Positions 21,853-34,010 of a DNA stretch of 64,000 nucleotides are shown in pieces. The translations under genes and the position numbers were made by a program. This DNA comes from Serripes groenlandicus (Eukaryota > Mollusca > Bivalvia > Cardiida > Cardiidae): contig JASEVX010000013.1 in assembly GCA_031761405.1 (NCBI GenBank), positions 44,038,704 through 44,102,703 on the forward strand, given 5' to 3'. The notes under the pieces are model-generated. The model saw nothing but the letters and a program-made list of their open reading frames with translations, was not told the origin of the DNA and did not search any database. How positions within the stretch are numbered: position 1 is the first letter of the stretch; each line of letters starts with the position of its first letter.

Positions 21853-23935
21853 AAATGTATTCCTTGATTTTCTGAAAGTCTTTACTTTAATATGTTAATA
21901 GGCAAAGCCTAGGTCGTGTGAAAGCAAGAACAATTAATTAAGCACTGTCTGTCCCCCAACAAGAAACAAATTAATAGGCAAATTGTAGAAATTTAAGTTA
22001 CAAAAACAGAATTTGAAAAACATATTGAAAAAAACGAAACTTAGCATGCATTTAAGTTTAATTTGTACATATATATCTGTTTTATTTTTTATTAGGTCAG
22101 GATTGTAATAGACTGTAAGATTTCCAAGGATGTTGATGGAAAACAACACTAGAAGGCATTGAAGAATGTTCTGATTTATTTTTACAAATGCCAGTTATTT
22201 GTAAACTAGTAATACATATAATTGAAAACTGACTCTTACCATGGTTGATTGAATGACTTGCGCTTAACATTACTCCACACAACAATCTTACAAGGCAGAT
22301 GGCTAACTTTGCATGATCTGGCTGAATGTATAATCTTGAGACAATTTAAGATGACTGAGAAAAATGTAATTTTTGACAAATATTTTCAAAAGTCCCATTT
22401 ATAATGATGTATGTTGGAAAGGTTGAAGTTTAGCCGGCCTTGTCTGATGTAAATTACTTGATTTCTGTGACTAATCCGAATACATTGTCGGAATGGTGTA
22501 ATTGATCCAAAATGAACATATCCAAAATGAACAATATGTTCCTATTCAACAACATTTTCACTTTGAACACCTATCTCCTTTTCTGGTTTTTAATTTGTAA
22601 AACATGAAAACAGCATCAGATTATTTGTTAATAAGTACCAGACTTAGTGTCAACAACAGTTACTGAATATATATACATGTATCTGAAATATGTTGTTTGA
22701 AAAAAAAATGGATAATATAAGATCTGATCAATATATTCAATATACATTTTATTGCATAAAACAATAAACAGTATGTTTATAGCAAATAAAGAAATTATAA
22801 AAAGTACAAACAGAGAAATGGATTTTCCAGAAGAATTTGCAATAATTTAACATTGTTAGTGATCATGTTAAAATTGCTCTATTATAAAAATATGATGTAT
22901 AAATTTCGTTAAAACTTTGATATTAGAACGGTTATCAAAGCTGGATCAATCCTTGAACATGTACAGATTCTCAGAGTTATCAATGTTGATAACCATTCCT
23001 TTTTTTAATTGTTATTGCTCAATTATAAAAGCTTTTGAAAAGGGTACAGGGAGTAAACTATTTTCACTAGAAGCCTGGATAAAAATGTAATAAGTGTTTA
23101 AGTAAGACAACTCCCCACAACATAATTGTTTCATGTATACATTGTTAAGTTTAGTTGCCTCTTTCAAAACATGTACCTGCTGAGATTTGATCTTAGAACT
23201 CTTGTTAGACCAGGTGTTTTACCATTAAACTACAGTATAGGTTTTTATTTTGAGCAGCAGTTCATGAAAATATGTGTACTTTTATTACCAGTAAAGTATA
23301 AGATTGTTTTTGTTACAATGAATGTATACCAATTTAAATTTTACCATTTCTATTGTATAGATTATACAATTTCACACAGAAAAATGGATTTCACAATAAA
23401 TTACATAGAAAACAGATACATTTCTGTGGTATTTCAGTTATATCAGAGGACAGAACACTTATGTGAGGTCACTGGGTGACTAACATAACTGACATTAATT
23501 ATGAACTGCCTTATAGCCTTTTTCTGTTGAAAAACAGATTACGTTTTCTTTATTGTTCAACCAAAATGTTTATACAAATTTATTTGAATAAAAAGTATTT
23601 TGAGTGTTTGTTGAATTTAAAAAGAGATTGATCCTCTTTATCTACAGATTTCAATGCTCAGTTTGTATTTACCTTATTTGAGTTTGATATAGTTAGTGTA
23701 CATTGCCCTGTTTCATAGACGGACCTAAATCGGTGACCGTAAAAGGCTTTTATTTTGCATTTGCTCTTCAATTTGAAGAGTTCTATGACATCATTGGTTG
23801 TTGTGCTCCCAAGTATGAAAATAGTGCTGTCAATAGATGTTGAATCTTTTTCAAATATTGTTTGAATACATACATGCAGAGTATTTTAAATAACCTAGTG
23901 AAAATAATGTTTAAATTCTTAGTACCAAGTTTGTC
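21853..23935. other. AT-rich DNA without genes
   Basis: A small hairpin TAGGCAAAGCCTA at about 21901 resembles the 3' end hairpin of the 5.8-kb element and may be a solo end. Otherwise only short chance frames are seen, such as one at 23126-23479 with no recognisable similarity. Confidence 0.45.
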
Positions 23936-23937
23936 CA

Positions 23938-24490
23938 ATCTGATCAATAAACACATTTTGGATAAAAAAAAAAAGAAGGAAACTACTAGAAATTCAGCCT
24001 GTTGGAAGAAAAGTAAAGTGTTTTACTGATAGCCCCCATATGACATCATTTCTTTTAAACAATCATGACTCATTTGAGTTTGATCAATAAACACATTTTG
24101 GTTAAAAAAAAGATGAATCTACTAGAAATGCAGCCTGTTGAAAGACAAGTAATGTGTTTTACTGATAGTCCACATATATATGACATCATTTCTTTAAAAC
24201 AATGGACTCATTTGAGTTTGATCAATAAACACATTTTGGATAAAAAAAAAGATAAATCTACTAGAAATTCAGCCTGATGAAAGAAAAGTAATGTGTTTTA
24301 TTGATAGCCCACATATGACATCATTCCTTTAAAACAATGGACTCATTTGAGTTTGATCAATAAACAAATTTTGGATAAAAAAAAATATGAAACTACTAGA
24401 AATTCAGCCTATTGAAAGAAAAGTTATGTGTTTTACTGATAGTCCACATATAACATCATTTCTTTAAAACAATAGACTCATTTGAAGGCA
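23938..24490. repeat. About 138-bp tandem repeat, four units
   Basis: Units start near TTTGATCAATAAACACATTT at about 23940, 24081, 24219 and 24353. Each contains an A-run, CTACTAGAAATTCAGCCTG, GTGTTTTACTGATAG and a variable copy of ACATCATTTCTTT. Spacing is 134-141 bp. Confidence 0.8.
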
Positions 24491-25745
24491 TGAAAGTGTT
24501 TTCCTCTCTTTCAGGTTGGAGGATATAGACATTAAGACATTTACTATGTATACCCCAAAATCAGGGTGAACTGATTCTGGTCATACTTTCATGATTTGAC
24601 AAAGACTAGGTCATAGACATAAACTGTTAAACTGTACAATGTAAAAAAATAATGTAAATTGAAGGCAAATAATTTGAAATTGACTGTAGTTTTGTTTGTT
24701 TGCTACATTTACTGCAATAAATAGATAAACGTCTTAAAGTCAATACAACTAGACAGTCGAAGATATGATAGTTTTAATAGCTGTTTTCTTGAGTGGAGTC
24801 AACATTTGACAAGACGGCTTCGGCTTCAAATGACAGATACAGTCATAAACGATACACACCATGTGACGTCACGCGATGTGACGAAAGCATCGTGGATCGT
24901 TCCCAACAGATATAACAAATAATTTAGAAATGAAATTATATTTTTAAGCAAATTATTGATATAATAAATAGCTTACCTTGAAATGAAGCTATGCCGATAC
25001 AGAAACAGAATTGTTCGTCCTTTTCAGTTAAAATAATATCCGAGGCCAGTGTAACGAACGATAACTTCCGTTGAAATTATTTACAATCATTTTCAAGTGT
25101 TTATTGCTTCTCTATATTGCAAAGATATAAAATCCATGAAATAATGATGACAGGTACAAAAGAATAGTCGACTTAGCCTTCATAAAGTCCTTCCAGTGAA
25201 TGAAATCCATTTGTGACGAGTCAAACTATCTTTTCCTACCATTCCTGTCGTTTTCCTTTTGTTATTTATTTATTACTTGCCTTACAATGACGTTACTTTT
25301 CGTTGCAATGACGTCACATTTGGCAATCTCTATTACATAGGCGCTCTCACTCTCTATTACATAGGCGCTCTACATTCACCAGTAAGACCGGAAGCAAAAT
25401 GGCCGAAAAAAAGTGCTATGGGGTTGAGATTTGATATGTGAAAAACAGTAAGATTGTACTGAATTCTCGTTGTTTTGATCTCGTATGATGTGTTCGTACG
25501 TATAACCTATAGGCGTGCTTCGCTCGAGCCTTCGGCTCAAGCTTTCACACGTATTATTTTCTGTTCGTAATAATAGACGACAGCAATACGAATTCCAAAT
25601 ATGTTTTGATAATGCAAGAAACATGACATTAACATTATTATTGTCTAGTCAATTACTTATAAATCCTTTTTTATGGCCAAAGTATGCTCTTTAATTTTTG
25701 TTTATAATTATCTTGCGTATTTTTTGTAAATAGGTAGCGCCTATA
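24491..25745. other. Non-coding DNA with small direct repeats and hairpins
   Basis: CTCTATTACATAGGCGCTCT is tandemly doubled at about 25327-25376. GCTCGAGCCTTCGGCTCAAG (25520-25541) forms a hairpin like those at the ends of tandem-core elements. No gene is recognised. Confidence 0.4.
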
Positions 25746-25749
25746 GATA

Positions 25750-26170
25750 TATTAGAAAGGTTTAAAGAAACTTCTGTAAAGCAGTATCCGATTTGATCTG
25801 CATGCAAGAATGGGCATACTGATCTTTTATCAATAATTACATTAAAGTAAGATACATGTTCGAACGTAAATAATGATCTGGAGTCGGGCAAAACATAATA
25901 TGCAAATATTACTAGAAGTCGCGTACAGGAGAACCTTTTTTAAATATATTACGATTTATTGATTGTGTCATGTTTTACGACGCTTTCGATAATGTTTCAG
26001 TTATATCTAGGTAAGTTACAAGTATTACTGGTCCATTTAACCTGGCATCAGCCAGCCAGTCGCAATGCTAACCCCGCAACCCTGAGAGCCAAAGAGGGGA
26101 GCTATGACTACCCTTTTTTTTTTAAAGTATTTTGTATAACCCTGCCGGGGATCTAACCCGCGACGTCCCG
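25750..26170. repeat. Duplicated segment R1 with an inverted SINE head
   Basis: It matches 46690-47095 (AAGCAGTATCCGATTTGATC, AGTAAGATACATGTTCGAA, AGAAGTCGCGTACAGG, CAGCCAGTCGCAATGCTAAC). The end, GGGGATCTAACCCGCG on this strand, is an inverted tRNA B-box, so a minus-strand SINE lies at about 26040-26170. Confidence 0.65.
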
Positions 26171-26520
26171 CATTCAAGTACACCAATGACGTGGACTGAC
26201 AACACTACTCCTATCTTACGAAAACACATACACGGTTCATCATACATAGATATTCAATTTAATTTACATAAATTTAAGGGTTGTGCAAAGAGTATATTAA
26301 GATAAGTCATTATTTATATTTCTACATAATCGTGGAAGCATTACCTACGCTCTTGCACTCCCTAACGTTATAGTATTCTTTATTGCAAGTCTCGAGGTAT
26401 ATATAATTATTATATATAAGACTAAATCAACGTGATTTATAAATCGTGGGCTGTACTTAATTTTTCATAACAATTTGCTAATATATATTATCCCTTATTG
26501 CGCCCCATTGATTTCAACAG
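26171..26520. other. AT-rich DNA, no feature
   Basis: Nothing is seen besides a short TA-rich stretch near 26400. Confidence 0.35.
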
Positions 26521-26885
26521 TTGTTATTTGCGAACGTCGAGTCCTGTTTGTGTAGAAGATTTGAATGAAAACCCAAGCTTGGACAACATTCTTTCCGACG
26601 CTTGAATCAATAATGCGACACACGTCGTGCGTTTTGGAAAAGCAGCCATTTGCGAGACAAGGCTTGTTTGTATGGGGCGACGAGGACTGTCCGTTTAGAG
26701 GTTTTGAATTAAAACCCAAGCTTAGACATTATTCTTTCCGGCGCTTGAAACAACAATGCGACACACGACGTTCGTCTTATACAAATGGGATAACAGTCGA
26801 TTTAGAAAAGCACCATTTTGTGTGACAAGGCTGTTGTATGGATGACTAGTGTGAGAATGTCAACTGGCCGATGTGATATGCTTTT
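26521..26885 (+). repeat. tRNA-derived SINE pair / tandem duplication
   Basis: Two diverged units share AAAACCCAAGCTT(G/A)GACA, ATTCTTTCCG(A/G)CGCTTGAA and AATGCGACACACG, starting near 26563 and 26705. The related head at 35155 has a tRNA-like 5' end. The tail TGTCAACTGGCCGATGTGAT resembles the common SINE tail. Confidence 0.5.
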
Positions 26886-27727
26886 GTTTGTATTGTCATC
26901 AAATTAAAGGGACATTACTTTGCAGTTCTCGTGAAATGAAGCTTAATCGCGATGTACTCCCTTTGATACAGAAATGTAACAAACATGTGATTCATGGTAA
27001 ATGCCGCTTCCAAAAGCGATTAGTTATATATCGATCTAAATCACTTATTAATTTTCTCTGGATGATGGATCAGTACTATGCTTTGTAATATGCATTTTTT
27101 TTCATGACCACAGTGAGCGGTGAACCAGCCGGCACGAACGGTCCAACATCCTTTAACCTTAAGCCTTTCCGACTTTCAGACGCATTTAGAGGCCTCTGCA
27201 ACTTCTTCTGTCACACTGTTCTCGGCTCTATTCAGTTATCAGACTATTTATTATTTATAGATTTTCCATATATTAACCAAGATCTATTCAAGAATCATCT
27301 TCTCTAGATGTGTATATAATAAAAAGGATGAAACATGTAATTAAATGAATATATTCTAGAGTCCATCGTCAATAATGATCCTTTATGTAAGTCCAGACAT
27401 TCGTTATTCTGTCACAGTAAATTTAAACTATTCATATAGCAGTGTGACATATATATATATATATACATGTACATAGTCAATAAATATACCCAATATCAGA
27501 CTAGGTAGTAGATTGAGGTCAGTCAGAAAACCTCATACAATATAGTCCAATTCTTGAAATGTAAAAATATTTGAAAACATTGTGGCCTTTTTTTTTTTTT
27601 AAATAAGCGATTTCTCCTTTTGCCTAAATGTTTCAATAAGCTGTCAACTGCAAATGCATCAACATACAATAAACTAATGTTACGCTGATATTTGTATCGT
27701 ATGGACTCTTCTTCGGGGTAGGCTGCA
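26886..27727. other. Plain DNA with MITE remnant and a TA microsatellite
   Basis: (TA)n occurs at about 27450-27466. A decayed piece of the piggyBac-like MITE lies at 27560-27670 (AAAACATTGTGGCC ... AATTTCTCC-like, CTGTCAACTGCAAATGCATC). No gene is recognised. Confidence 0.4.
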
Positions 27728-28327
27728 AAAGCAACAAATGAAGGCACAGTTCAGAATTCTATATAGCTTTATAAGGTCGACGAAGTGCGACTTAGTCCGA
27801 CTGAGTCCGATGGAAATATCACATCTCTCACAAGATAACATGCAACAAAACAAATAAATGAACAAATTAACATTTACGAATAAACTTACAAAATGAGACA
27901 TTCAATGCAGCTGAAAAGAAATAAAGATGAAAACAAGCAAATTCAGAGAATTATGGTCCCCCGCTTTGGGGCTCTTATTGGTCAGGGTCAAGGTCACAAG
28001 GTCAAAATTGGTATTGATGGAAAGGGGTTGTCACAAGGAATACACATGTGAAATATGAAAGCAGTACCTATTACGGTTCAGAAGTTATGACCAAGGTTAA
28101 AGTTTTTGTGACAGCGTGACGGAGGGACTGACGGACTGACGGACTGACGGACTGACTGACGAATGAGATTTAATGTCCCCGACGTTTTACTTCGTAAAGC
28201 GGGGGACAATAATGATAATGTATTTACATGTACCTGCAAAAGCAACAAATGAAGGCACTCAGAATTCTATATAGCTTTATAAGGTCGACGAAGTGCGACT
28301 TAGTCGACTGAGTCCGATGGAAATATG
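27728..28327. repeat. Direct repeat of about 92 bp flanking a MITE-bearing segment
   Basis: CAAAAGCAACAAATGAAGGC ... GACTGAGTCCGATGGAAATA occurs at 27726-27819 and again at 28236-28326 with only a few differences. The about 420 bp between them include the MITE at 27953. Confidence 0.75.
27953..28209. mobile_element. MITE with GTCCCCCGCTTT ends
   Basis: The left end TGGTCCCCCGCTTTGGGGC and right end GTAAAGCGGGGGACAATA are inverted. A GACTGACG microsatellite-like run lies near the right side. There is no coding capacity. Confidence 0.7.
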
Positions 28328-28804
28328 ACAAGATAGGTGTCGTAGAGTGCGCTTCACTTGTCACGATGTTTAGGTAAGTCCACGTGAAAAGAATGTGCAA
28401 TGAGGCCCCGATATGTATAATAATGAAATGGTATGTGCTGAAATGAGGCCATTGTATGAGTACTTTTAATAATAATGAGAGATGAACGTTAAGTGAATAT
28501 TAGTGAATATTGGTAAGTACTACATGCAAATGAACGTGAGTAATACGAGAAGAGAAAGTTTGAAGAAAACACGTACAATAAGACGACACACACATATAAC
28601 GATTAACAGACAAATCGTCCCTGTGGCACTAAGAAAAGAAGTTAAACCGGTGTCCACGGTCAATTGAATATCACAATACAACTTACTCGATTAGGATTTG
28701 AATTAATACTAGCCTGGTGTTATGTAATACATACAATAAACCCAATTCGTTCATTTAGGTGTAGATTTGTGGACTTTCCATTTAGTTCCTGACATAAATA
28801 AGTT

Positions 28805-29010
28805 CTTCTTTTTAAACAGGTAACCTCTGCCTCGGGTGTGGGAGGTCGTGGGTTCGATCTAATGGTAGTAATGGCTGCCCTCCTTGGCACTCTGACTTGC
28901 TGGTGTTAGGATAAGTGAACCAGTAGAACTGGTAACTTACCAAGGAAACGCCGTGATATAACTGAACAATTGTTAAAAGCGGCGTAAAAGCACCAATCAA
29001 TAAAATAGGT
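28805..29010 (+). repeat. tRNA-derived SINE
   Basis: B-box-like TCGTGGGTTCGATC, then GGCTGCCCTCCTTGGC, GTGTTAGGATAAGTGAACCA and the tail CCGTGATATAACTGAACAAT ending AATCAATAAAATA. The paralogue is at 47640-47825. A related, shorter copy is at 29345-29560 (paralogue 48165-48345). Confidence 0.7.
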
Positions 29011-29699
29011 AACCATTAATATAATAGTCATACTAGCGGTTCACATGTTGAACCCAGGATAGTTGATGTCTGATCGCGTTATCTATATACATGGAGTGTA
29101 CCTTGATGTGACAAGATTGTGGTGAATACACGTCAGGAAAAGGAACGAGGCGTGTAAACTGGACGAGAAGAGATATATTTACAGTGAGTCTGTTTTCTCT
29201 AAAATGTTATGCTTCTAATACAGTTCGTAGATGCTACTAAGCATCTGACATTTTTCTTTCTGACAAGACAGTTTCTCTATAAACAGAATCGAAAGCAATA
29301 ACACTAAACGTACATATATTTGTCTAAATGAGCATGTATATGATTACTCTTTGCGTTCGGATTCGATCCCAAGCCTGGTCAGGACAATTACTTCAAACTT
29401 TCTGATAGTGGCTTCCTTCCTTGACGGTCTGTAATCTGTTGGAGGCATTACACCTGACGAACCTGTGTTAGGATAAACTTACCAGTACTAGTAGTAATTC
29501 ATGCAGATAACCCCGTGATATAACATAAATAATGTTAAAAGTACCATATTAACGTTAACCCACTCAACAGGTGACGAAATAAACACTTATATTACCACGG
29601 ACAAAGATCCTAGTTAACGTTGTTTACATTAAACTGTTATAAGCGTCGTTTAATATTTTCAACGTTCTGCATTGAACGTATATGGACATAGAGATATCG

Positions 29700-31100
29700 A
29701 TTTTGATTCATTGCACTTTTATGGATGTGCGTGAAAATCGGCTGAGTAGCCGGAGTCATGGATACTCCAGCCGGCTGTATTATCAAGCCGGAACAGTCGG
29801 AGTTGAGGCCACTCTTGCTCTATCAACCAGCCGCAGTTCCGACTACTTCGGTTGGTACACCAAGTCACAAAAATCGTCGTGCCGGTTTCCTTGGCCAGCT
29901 TGAACAATCGATTCCGAAAAGCCTGAACATTACGAAGTAGGTGCAGGCGCACTTTCTGTGTTCTGCTGAAAATTATGTCAGGAGTTTGCAGTCTACTGAT
30001 GTAACTTGCTATGACTGCAACTAGTGCAACCCAAAGCGATTGCAATTGATATGCATGCATGCATCACGCATCTTTTTCGAATAATTGACATGAAAACTTG
30101 AGCGTGTGAATTTTTCTGTTGGCTTACACCCGGCTTGGTTTTTCAGCCGACTGCCGGAAGTCGACAGAACGGTAACTAGTTCAACTTTAAGCTAGAGGTC
30201 GGAGAGCCTTCCCCAGACACATGTTAGGTTAGCGCCTAAAGTCTGAAACTTGAGCATCCTAAAGCCGGAGTTGGATTTCCGCTTCCTGGCAGCCGGGACA
30301 TACTCTGGACATTCTAACTCCGACTGGGTTTAGCAGCTGGTTGCCTAAAATCGGCAGAACGGCATTTAGTACAACTTGAAATCAGTGTTAGGTGCCTTCG
30401 CCTGACACATGACAGGTTGTAGGCTTAAGTATGAAGCTTGAGCAATTTTACCATTGGAGATGGCCTAATGCCTTGTCCAAAATGTCCAAAATTCCAACTT
30501 CCGCTGGACTTGGCAGCCAACACCCACACCTCGGCTGAAAGGTACCTAGTGTGAATCATAGAAAGGTATGGAGGGGGGTTCCGCCTAATACATGTCAGGT
30601 TTCGGCTAGATTCGAACAGGACGGGTCTGAACATTCTCGAAAAATCTCGAAGTTTGTAACTCGAGCAGCATAACACAAGTTGTGCTTCCGCTTGACTTTG
30701 CAGCCGGGAATTACTCTGGACATCCTAACTCCCGCTGGGTTTAGCAGCCGGTTGCCAAAAACTTGGCAGGAACGGCAACTATTGCAACTTGCCATCAGTG
30801 TAAGTCTTTCCATGAGATATGCCAGGAGTCCGGCTTAATTCATTATCTCGAACAATTTAAAGCCGGCGTTGGGCTGTTGACTTGCCAAACATCCCAAAAG
30901 GTATCTTGTGCAACTCAAGGCCAGTGTCTGGGTCGGTTCGCTTCCATCTGATATGTGTCAGATCGCCGGCTAAATTATGTTACACGAACTGGAAGGATGC
31001 AAAGTCGGAACGTACTTGGAAATTCTCTGGTTGGGTTTAGCAGCCAGCAAGTTTGTGGCGCCTTCACATACATTAATTTATCTCGAACAATAGGATTGCA
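29700..31100. repeat. CCGG-rich degenerate tandem region (about 180-235 bp units)
   Basis: The block TTTAGCAGCCGGTTGCC followed by CGGCAGAACGGCAACTA recurs near 30145, 30330, 30510 and 30745 with drifting spacing. Further words (AAAGCCGGAGTTGG, CTTGACTTGGCAGCCGG) repeat too. Base composition is richer in G and C than the surroundings. The open frames across it are not supported as genes. The homologous stretch is 48510-49720. Confidence 0.65.
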
Positions 31101-31127
31101 CAATCGTAGATTGTTTCGGCAGCTGGT

Positions 31128-31345
31128 TAAAAAAACTCGCGGATTACCGAAGGAAAAGCTCCCACCTGCTAAAAGAACTCGAGGAATACCGAAGGAATAT
31201 CTACCTCCTGCTAAAAAATTCGAGGAATACCGAAGGAATAGCTCCCTCCTGATAAAAACAACCTCGATGAATACCGAAGGAATAGTTACTTCCTGCTAAT
31301 AAAACCTCGAGGAATACCGTAGGAATAGCTCCCCCCTGCTGATTG
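31128..31345. repeat. About 42-bp tandem repeat, five units
   Basis: GAGGAATACCGAAGGAATAG plus CTCC(C)TCCTGCTAAAA recurs with 41-44-bp spacing. The homologous place in block B (about 49845-49880) has a single unit. Read in frame it gives a KLPPAKRTRGIPKEY-type repeat, but there is no evidence that it is translated. Confidence 0.75.
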
Positions 31346-31559
31346 TTTGAGTTAGAGGACGTGAGTGGCACATGTGTGCATTCCAATAACGAGCGCGTTG
31401 TGTTAAATGCTATCTTAGCGTATAACATCTGTCGTCAGCATTATCCTGCTATTTTTTAAATGTACAGACCATTATTCAAGAGCTCAAACTTATCCGAATT
31501 GACTGTTCGACATAGGTCCAGAATAGCCGTAGTTCCGGCTTCTACGGCTGTTCCGGCTA

Positions 31560-31935
31560 GTTGATACTTTTATTTTACACGCATGGTCAAATTCTTACAA
31601 AATAGCTTAATTAATCACCTCTCGCTACATCACATATACATATACGCCTTTGGCGTAACCTATAAACACAAAATAGCATGTACATGTACAAGTAGATACA
31701 ACATGTACCTTTATTTAAAAACACGACAGAATAGGGTCCAGTTGTGTACGCCCTATCAAACGTTTCACGTAATGCGCACTGTCAAATTCTTACACAATAG
31801 CTTAATTAATCCCATCTCACTACATCACATATACTTATACGCTGTTGCACTATCCTAACTTTCACTTTACACGCATGATCCTCTTCTTTCGAAATAGCTT
31901 AATTAATCACATTTCGCTACACAATTTTATATACA
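31560..31935. repeat. About 190-bp monomer repeat in block A
   Basis: CAAATTCTTACAAAATAGC then TTAATTAATCACCTCTCGC recurs at about 31590, 31785 and 31885. The same monomers form a 379-bp dimer array at 50230-51360 in block B. Confidence 0.7.
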
Positions 31936-32079
31936 CATTTTGTTCTTATATCACATAAACACTACAACAGCCTGTAAAGAGAAGTGTTACTCTTATTTGT
32001 TGACTCGTCAGAACTTGGACAGATTTCGTTTACCCTGTTTTTACTTTAATGTTATTCACAAGGAAATCTTCTAGTAATT

Positions 32080-32625
32080 TCAAAAACACATTCACAAAAT
32101 CACAAATACATATATATACTTTATATGGCCTATAAACTTAGGTTTATATATATAATTCAAACAGCTAGAGACACAAACGCATATGAAGGGAAAAGTAGGG
32201 TTTTTCTTACAGCTTCTACCGCAAGTGTATTTTGTGTAATTGGACCTATCTTAAATGCGAAAGTTACACGATTAAGCAAGGACACGAAGTATTTTACTTA
32301 AACTTTTTTTGGGGCATTGTGACCGTTTTCTACACAGAATAACTGTTTAACAGGTATGGTAAAACGTTTATATATCGTATTGTTTTGTTATCGTAATGAA
32401 AGATACTGTTTAATATATAGCTATTGAGGTCAGGGTCATATAAACAAGGTACAACACAGACTTATTTTTACGCGTATAAACAGCGGAGGATCGGGTCATG
32501 TCGATACACGAAGACACGTATTCTTCTTAATAAATGCGAGTAAAAAGGGCGGGTTATCGCTTGATCGAGTCATAAATTACACCAAGTACCTTATCATATG
32601 ATAACGTATGATTAACTATGAAAAA
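32080..32625. repeat. TRIM upstream module, copy in block A (no gene attached)
   Basis: AGAGACACAAACGC, GTAATTGGACCTATC, AAGCAAGGACACGAA, ATGTCGATACACGAA and CGCTTGATCGAGTCATAAAT match the segment upstream of genes 2 and 3 and copies at 38870-39720 and 51420-51960. No TRIM gene follows here. Confidence 0.65.
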
Positions 32626-32773
32626 GAAACTATTGTTGGAAAAGGATACCAATACATGTTTAAGCCTATAGTATACATTCAATTATTGGAGACATCTTCT
32701 ACGTTATTAAATATTTCGAAAGTTTTTAAACTGTAACACACACTAATACATGTAATCCGATTATAATACATGT

Positions 32774-32795
32774 AGTCAGGGACGTAGATAAGTCC
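32774..32795. repeat. Short scar of the CAGGGACG MITE
   Basis: CAGGGACGTAGATAAG runs directly into TCCCTG, both ends of the element at 5553 without its interior. Confidence 0.55.
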
Positions 32796-33239
32796 CTGAT
32801 GTAGTATAGATAATTGAAAAGTGTTATAAATAATTGAGTTTGTATTAAAACGATTGTTTATACACAATTAATAGGATATTCTTCATAACTTTTGAATTTA
32901 TTTATTCACAGTGGTGAAATTCAACCCATATGCATATTTGTTTATTCTCTTCGTTATGGTGACTTACATTTTGATAAACATTTAGTGACGAATGCGATAG
33001 ATAAAGTGTTTATTACTTTATGTGTGTAAATGAAAGTCATATTTAGTGCTCTAATGCATCATCTCAGAGTAACGTCTATATCAATTGTTACTCATGTATC
33101 AATATCTAGCAAATGTGTAATAGTAATATACACGAAAGTAATGAGAGTAGGTGTTTGAATTCAGCGGGAAAGGGTTAGAAGATTAATGAAAGAGATATTG
33201 ACTGACAAATATGGGGTTAGGTAGCCTTATAAAAGAAGT

Positions 33240-33645
33240 ATTGCATGGCACAATATGGATTTGATAAATCAATAAGAGAGAATTTAACAGGCAAATATTG
33301 GGTTTGATATCTTAATAAGAGAGATATTAACCGTCAAATATTGGATTTGGTACCTTAATAAGAGATATATTAACAGTCAAATATTGGGTTTGCTAGCTTA
33401 ATAAGAGAGATATGAACCGTCACATATTGGGTTTGGTAGCTTAATAAGAGAGATATTAACCGTCACATATTGGGTTTGGTAGCTTAATAAGAGAGATATT
33501 AACCGTCACATATTGGGTTTGGTAGCTTAATAAGAGAGATATTAACCGTCACATATTGGGTTTGGTAGCTTAATAAGAGAGATATTAACCGTCACATATT
33601 GGGTTTGGTAGCTTAATAAGAGAGATATTAACCGCCTAATTTAAA
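33240..33645. repeat. 43-bp tandem array, homogeneous
   Basis: The unit contains AGCTTAATAAGAGAGATATT and AACCGTCACATATTGGGTTT. Unit starts at 33438, 33481, 33524 and on are exactly 43 bp apart and nearly identical; earlier units are diverged. The related but much longer and degenerate array is at 53340-54330. Confidence 0.85.
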
Positions 33646-33824
33646 TACGTTTTTTGTCTTTCCATTACATTTATGTTATTATAAGAAGTATCATGTACTT
33701 ATTAATTAATAAATAAATTGATTGATGTGTATGTACAAAAGAGATGTTTGTCAAATATGAATGCCTTCCTTTACCAATGAGGTTAGCTACTTTGAAAAAG
33801 CAGTTTAATTTTAGTATGCCGATG

Positions 33825-34010
33825 CGTGTTTAGCTTGACTATTCGAAGAATACGAGAGGTATTGCCATGACCCTGGCGTCTTCCGGCGGCGGCGTGGTCG
33901 TCCGGCGGCGGCGTGGTCGTCCGGTTAAGGTCTTTTGTTCAGCTCAGATTTTTTTCTGTTTTCCATAAGTCGAGCGTCTATGCCGTACGCGGTGCTCTTG
34001 TTTAATTGAC
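33825..34010. mobile_element. Short tandem-core-type element, core missing
   Basis: TTAGCTTGACTATTCGAAGA at the left and AGTCGAGCGTCTATGCCGTA then CTCTTGTTTAATTG at the right match the ends of the longer element at 52110-52995. The interior holds a doubled GTGGTCGTCCGGCGGCGGC stretch instead of the core units. Confidence 0.55.

Larger units (their letters stand above)
28640..33640. repeat. Segmental duplication, block A
   Basis: It is collinear with block B (47470-54330): matching SINEs, the CCGG-rich repeat section, the CTTAATTAATCAC monomers, the gene-upstream module and the terminal 43-bp array appear in the same order and strand. Copies differ by many small changes and by local expansions, so the duplication is not recent or was followed by rapid change. 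Confidence 0.8.

Noticed and set aside
23126..23479. 117-codon open frame
   Set aside because: Low-complexity F/Y-rich composition typical of AT-rich DNA, no domain, no splice context and no paralogue in the window.
29700..31300. Several open frames suggesting genes in the CCGG-rich region
   Set aside because: The region is a degenerate tandem repeat, frames are not conserved in block B and no domain is recognisable.
33240..33645. Regular 43-bp repeats resembling a CRISPR array
   Set aside because: There are no unique spacers between repeats; it is a head-to-tail tandem array in an animal genome.
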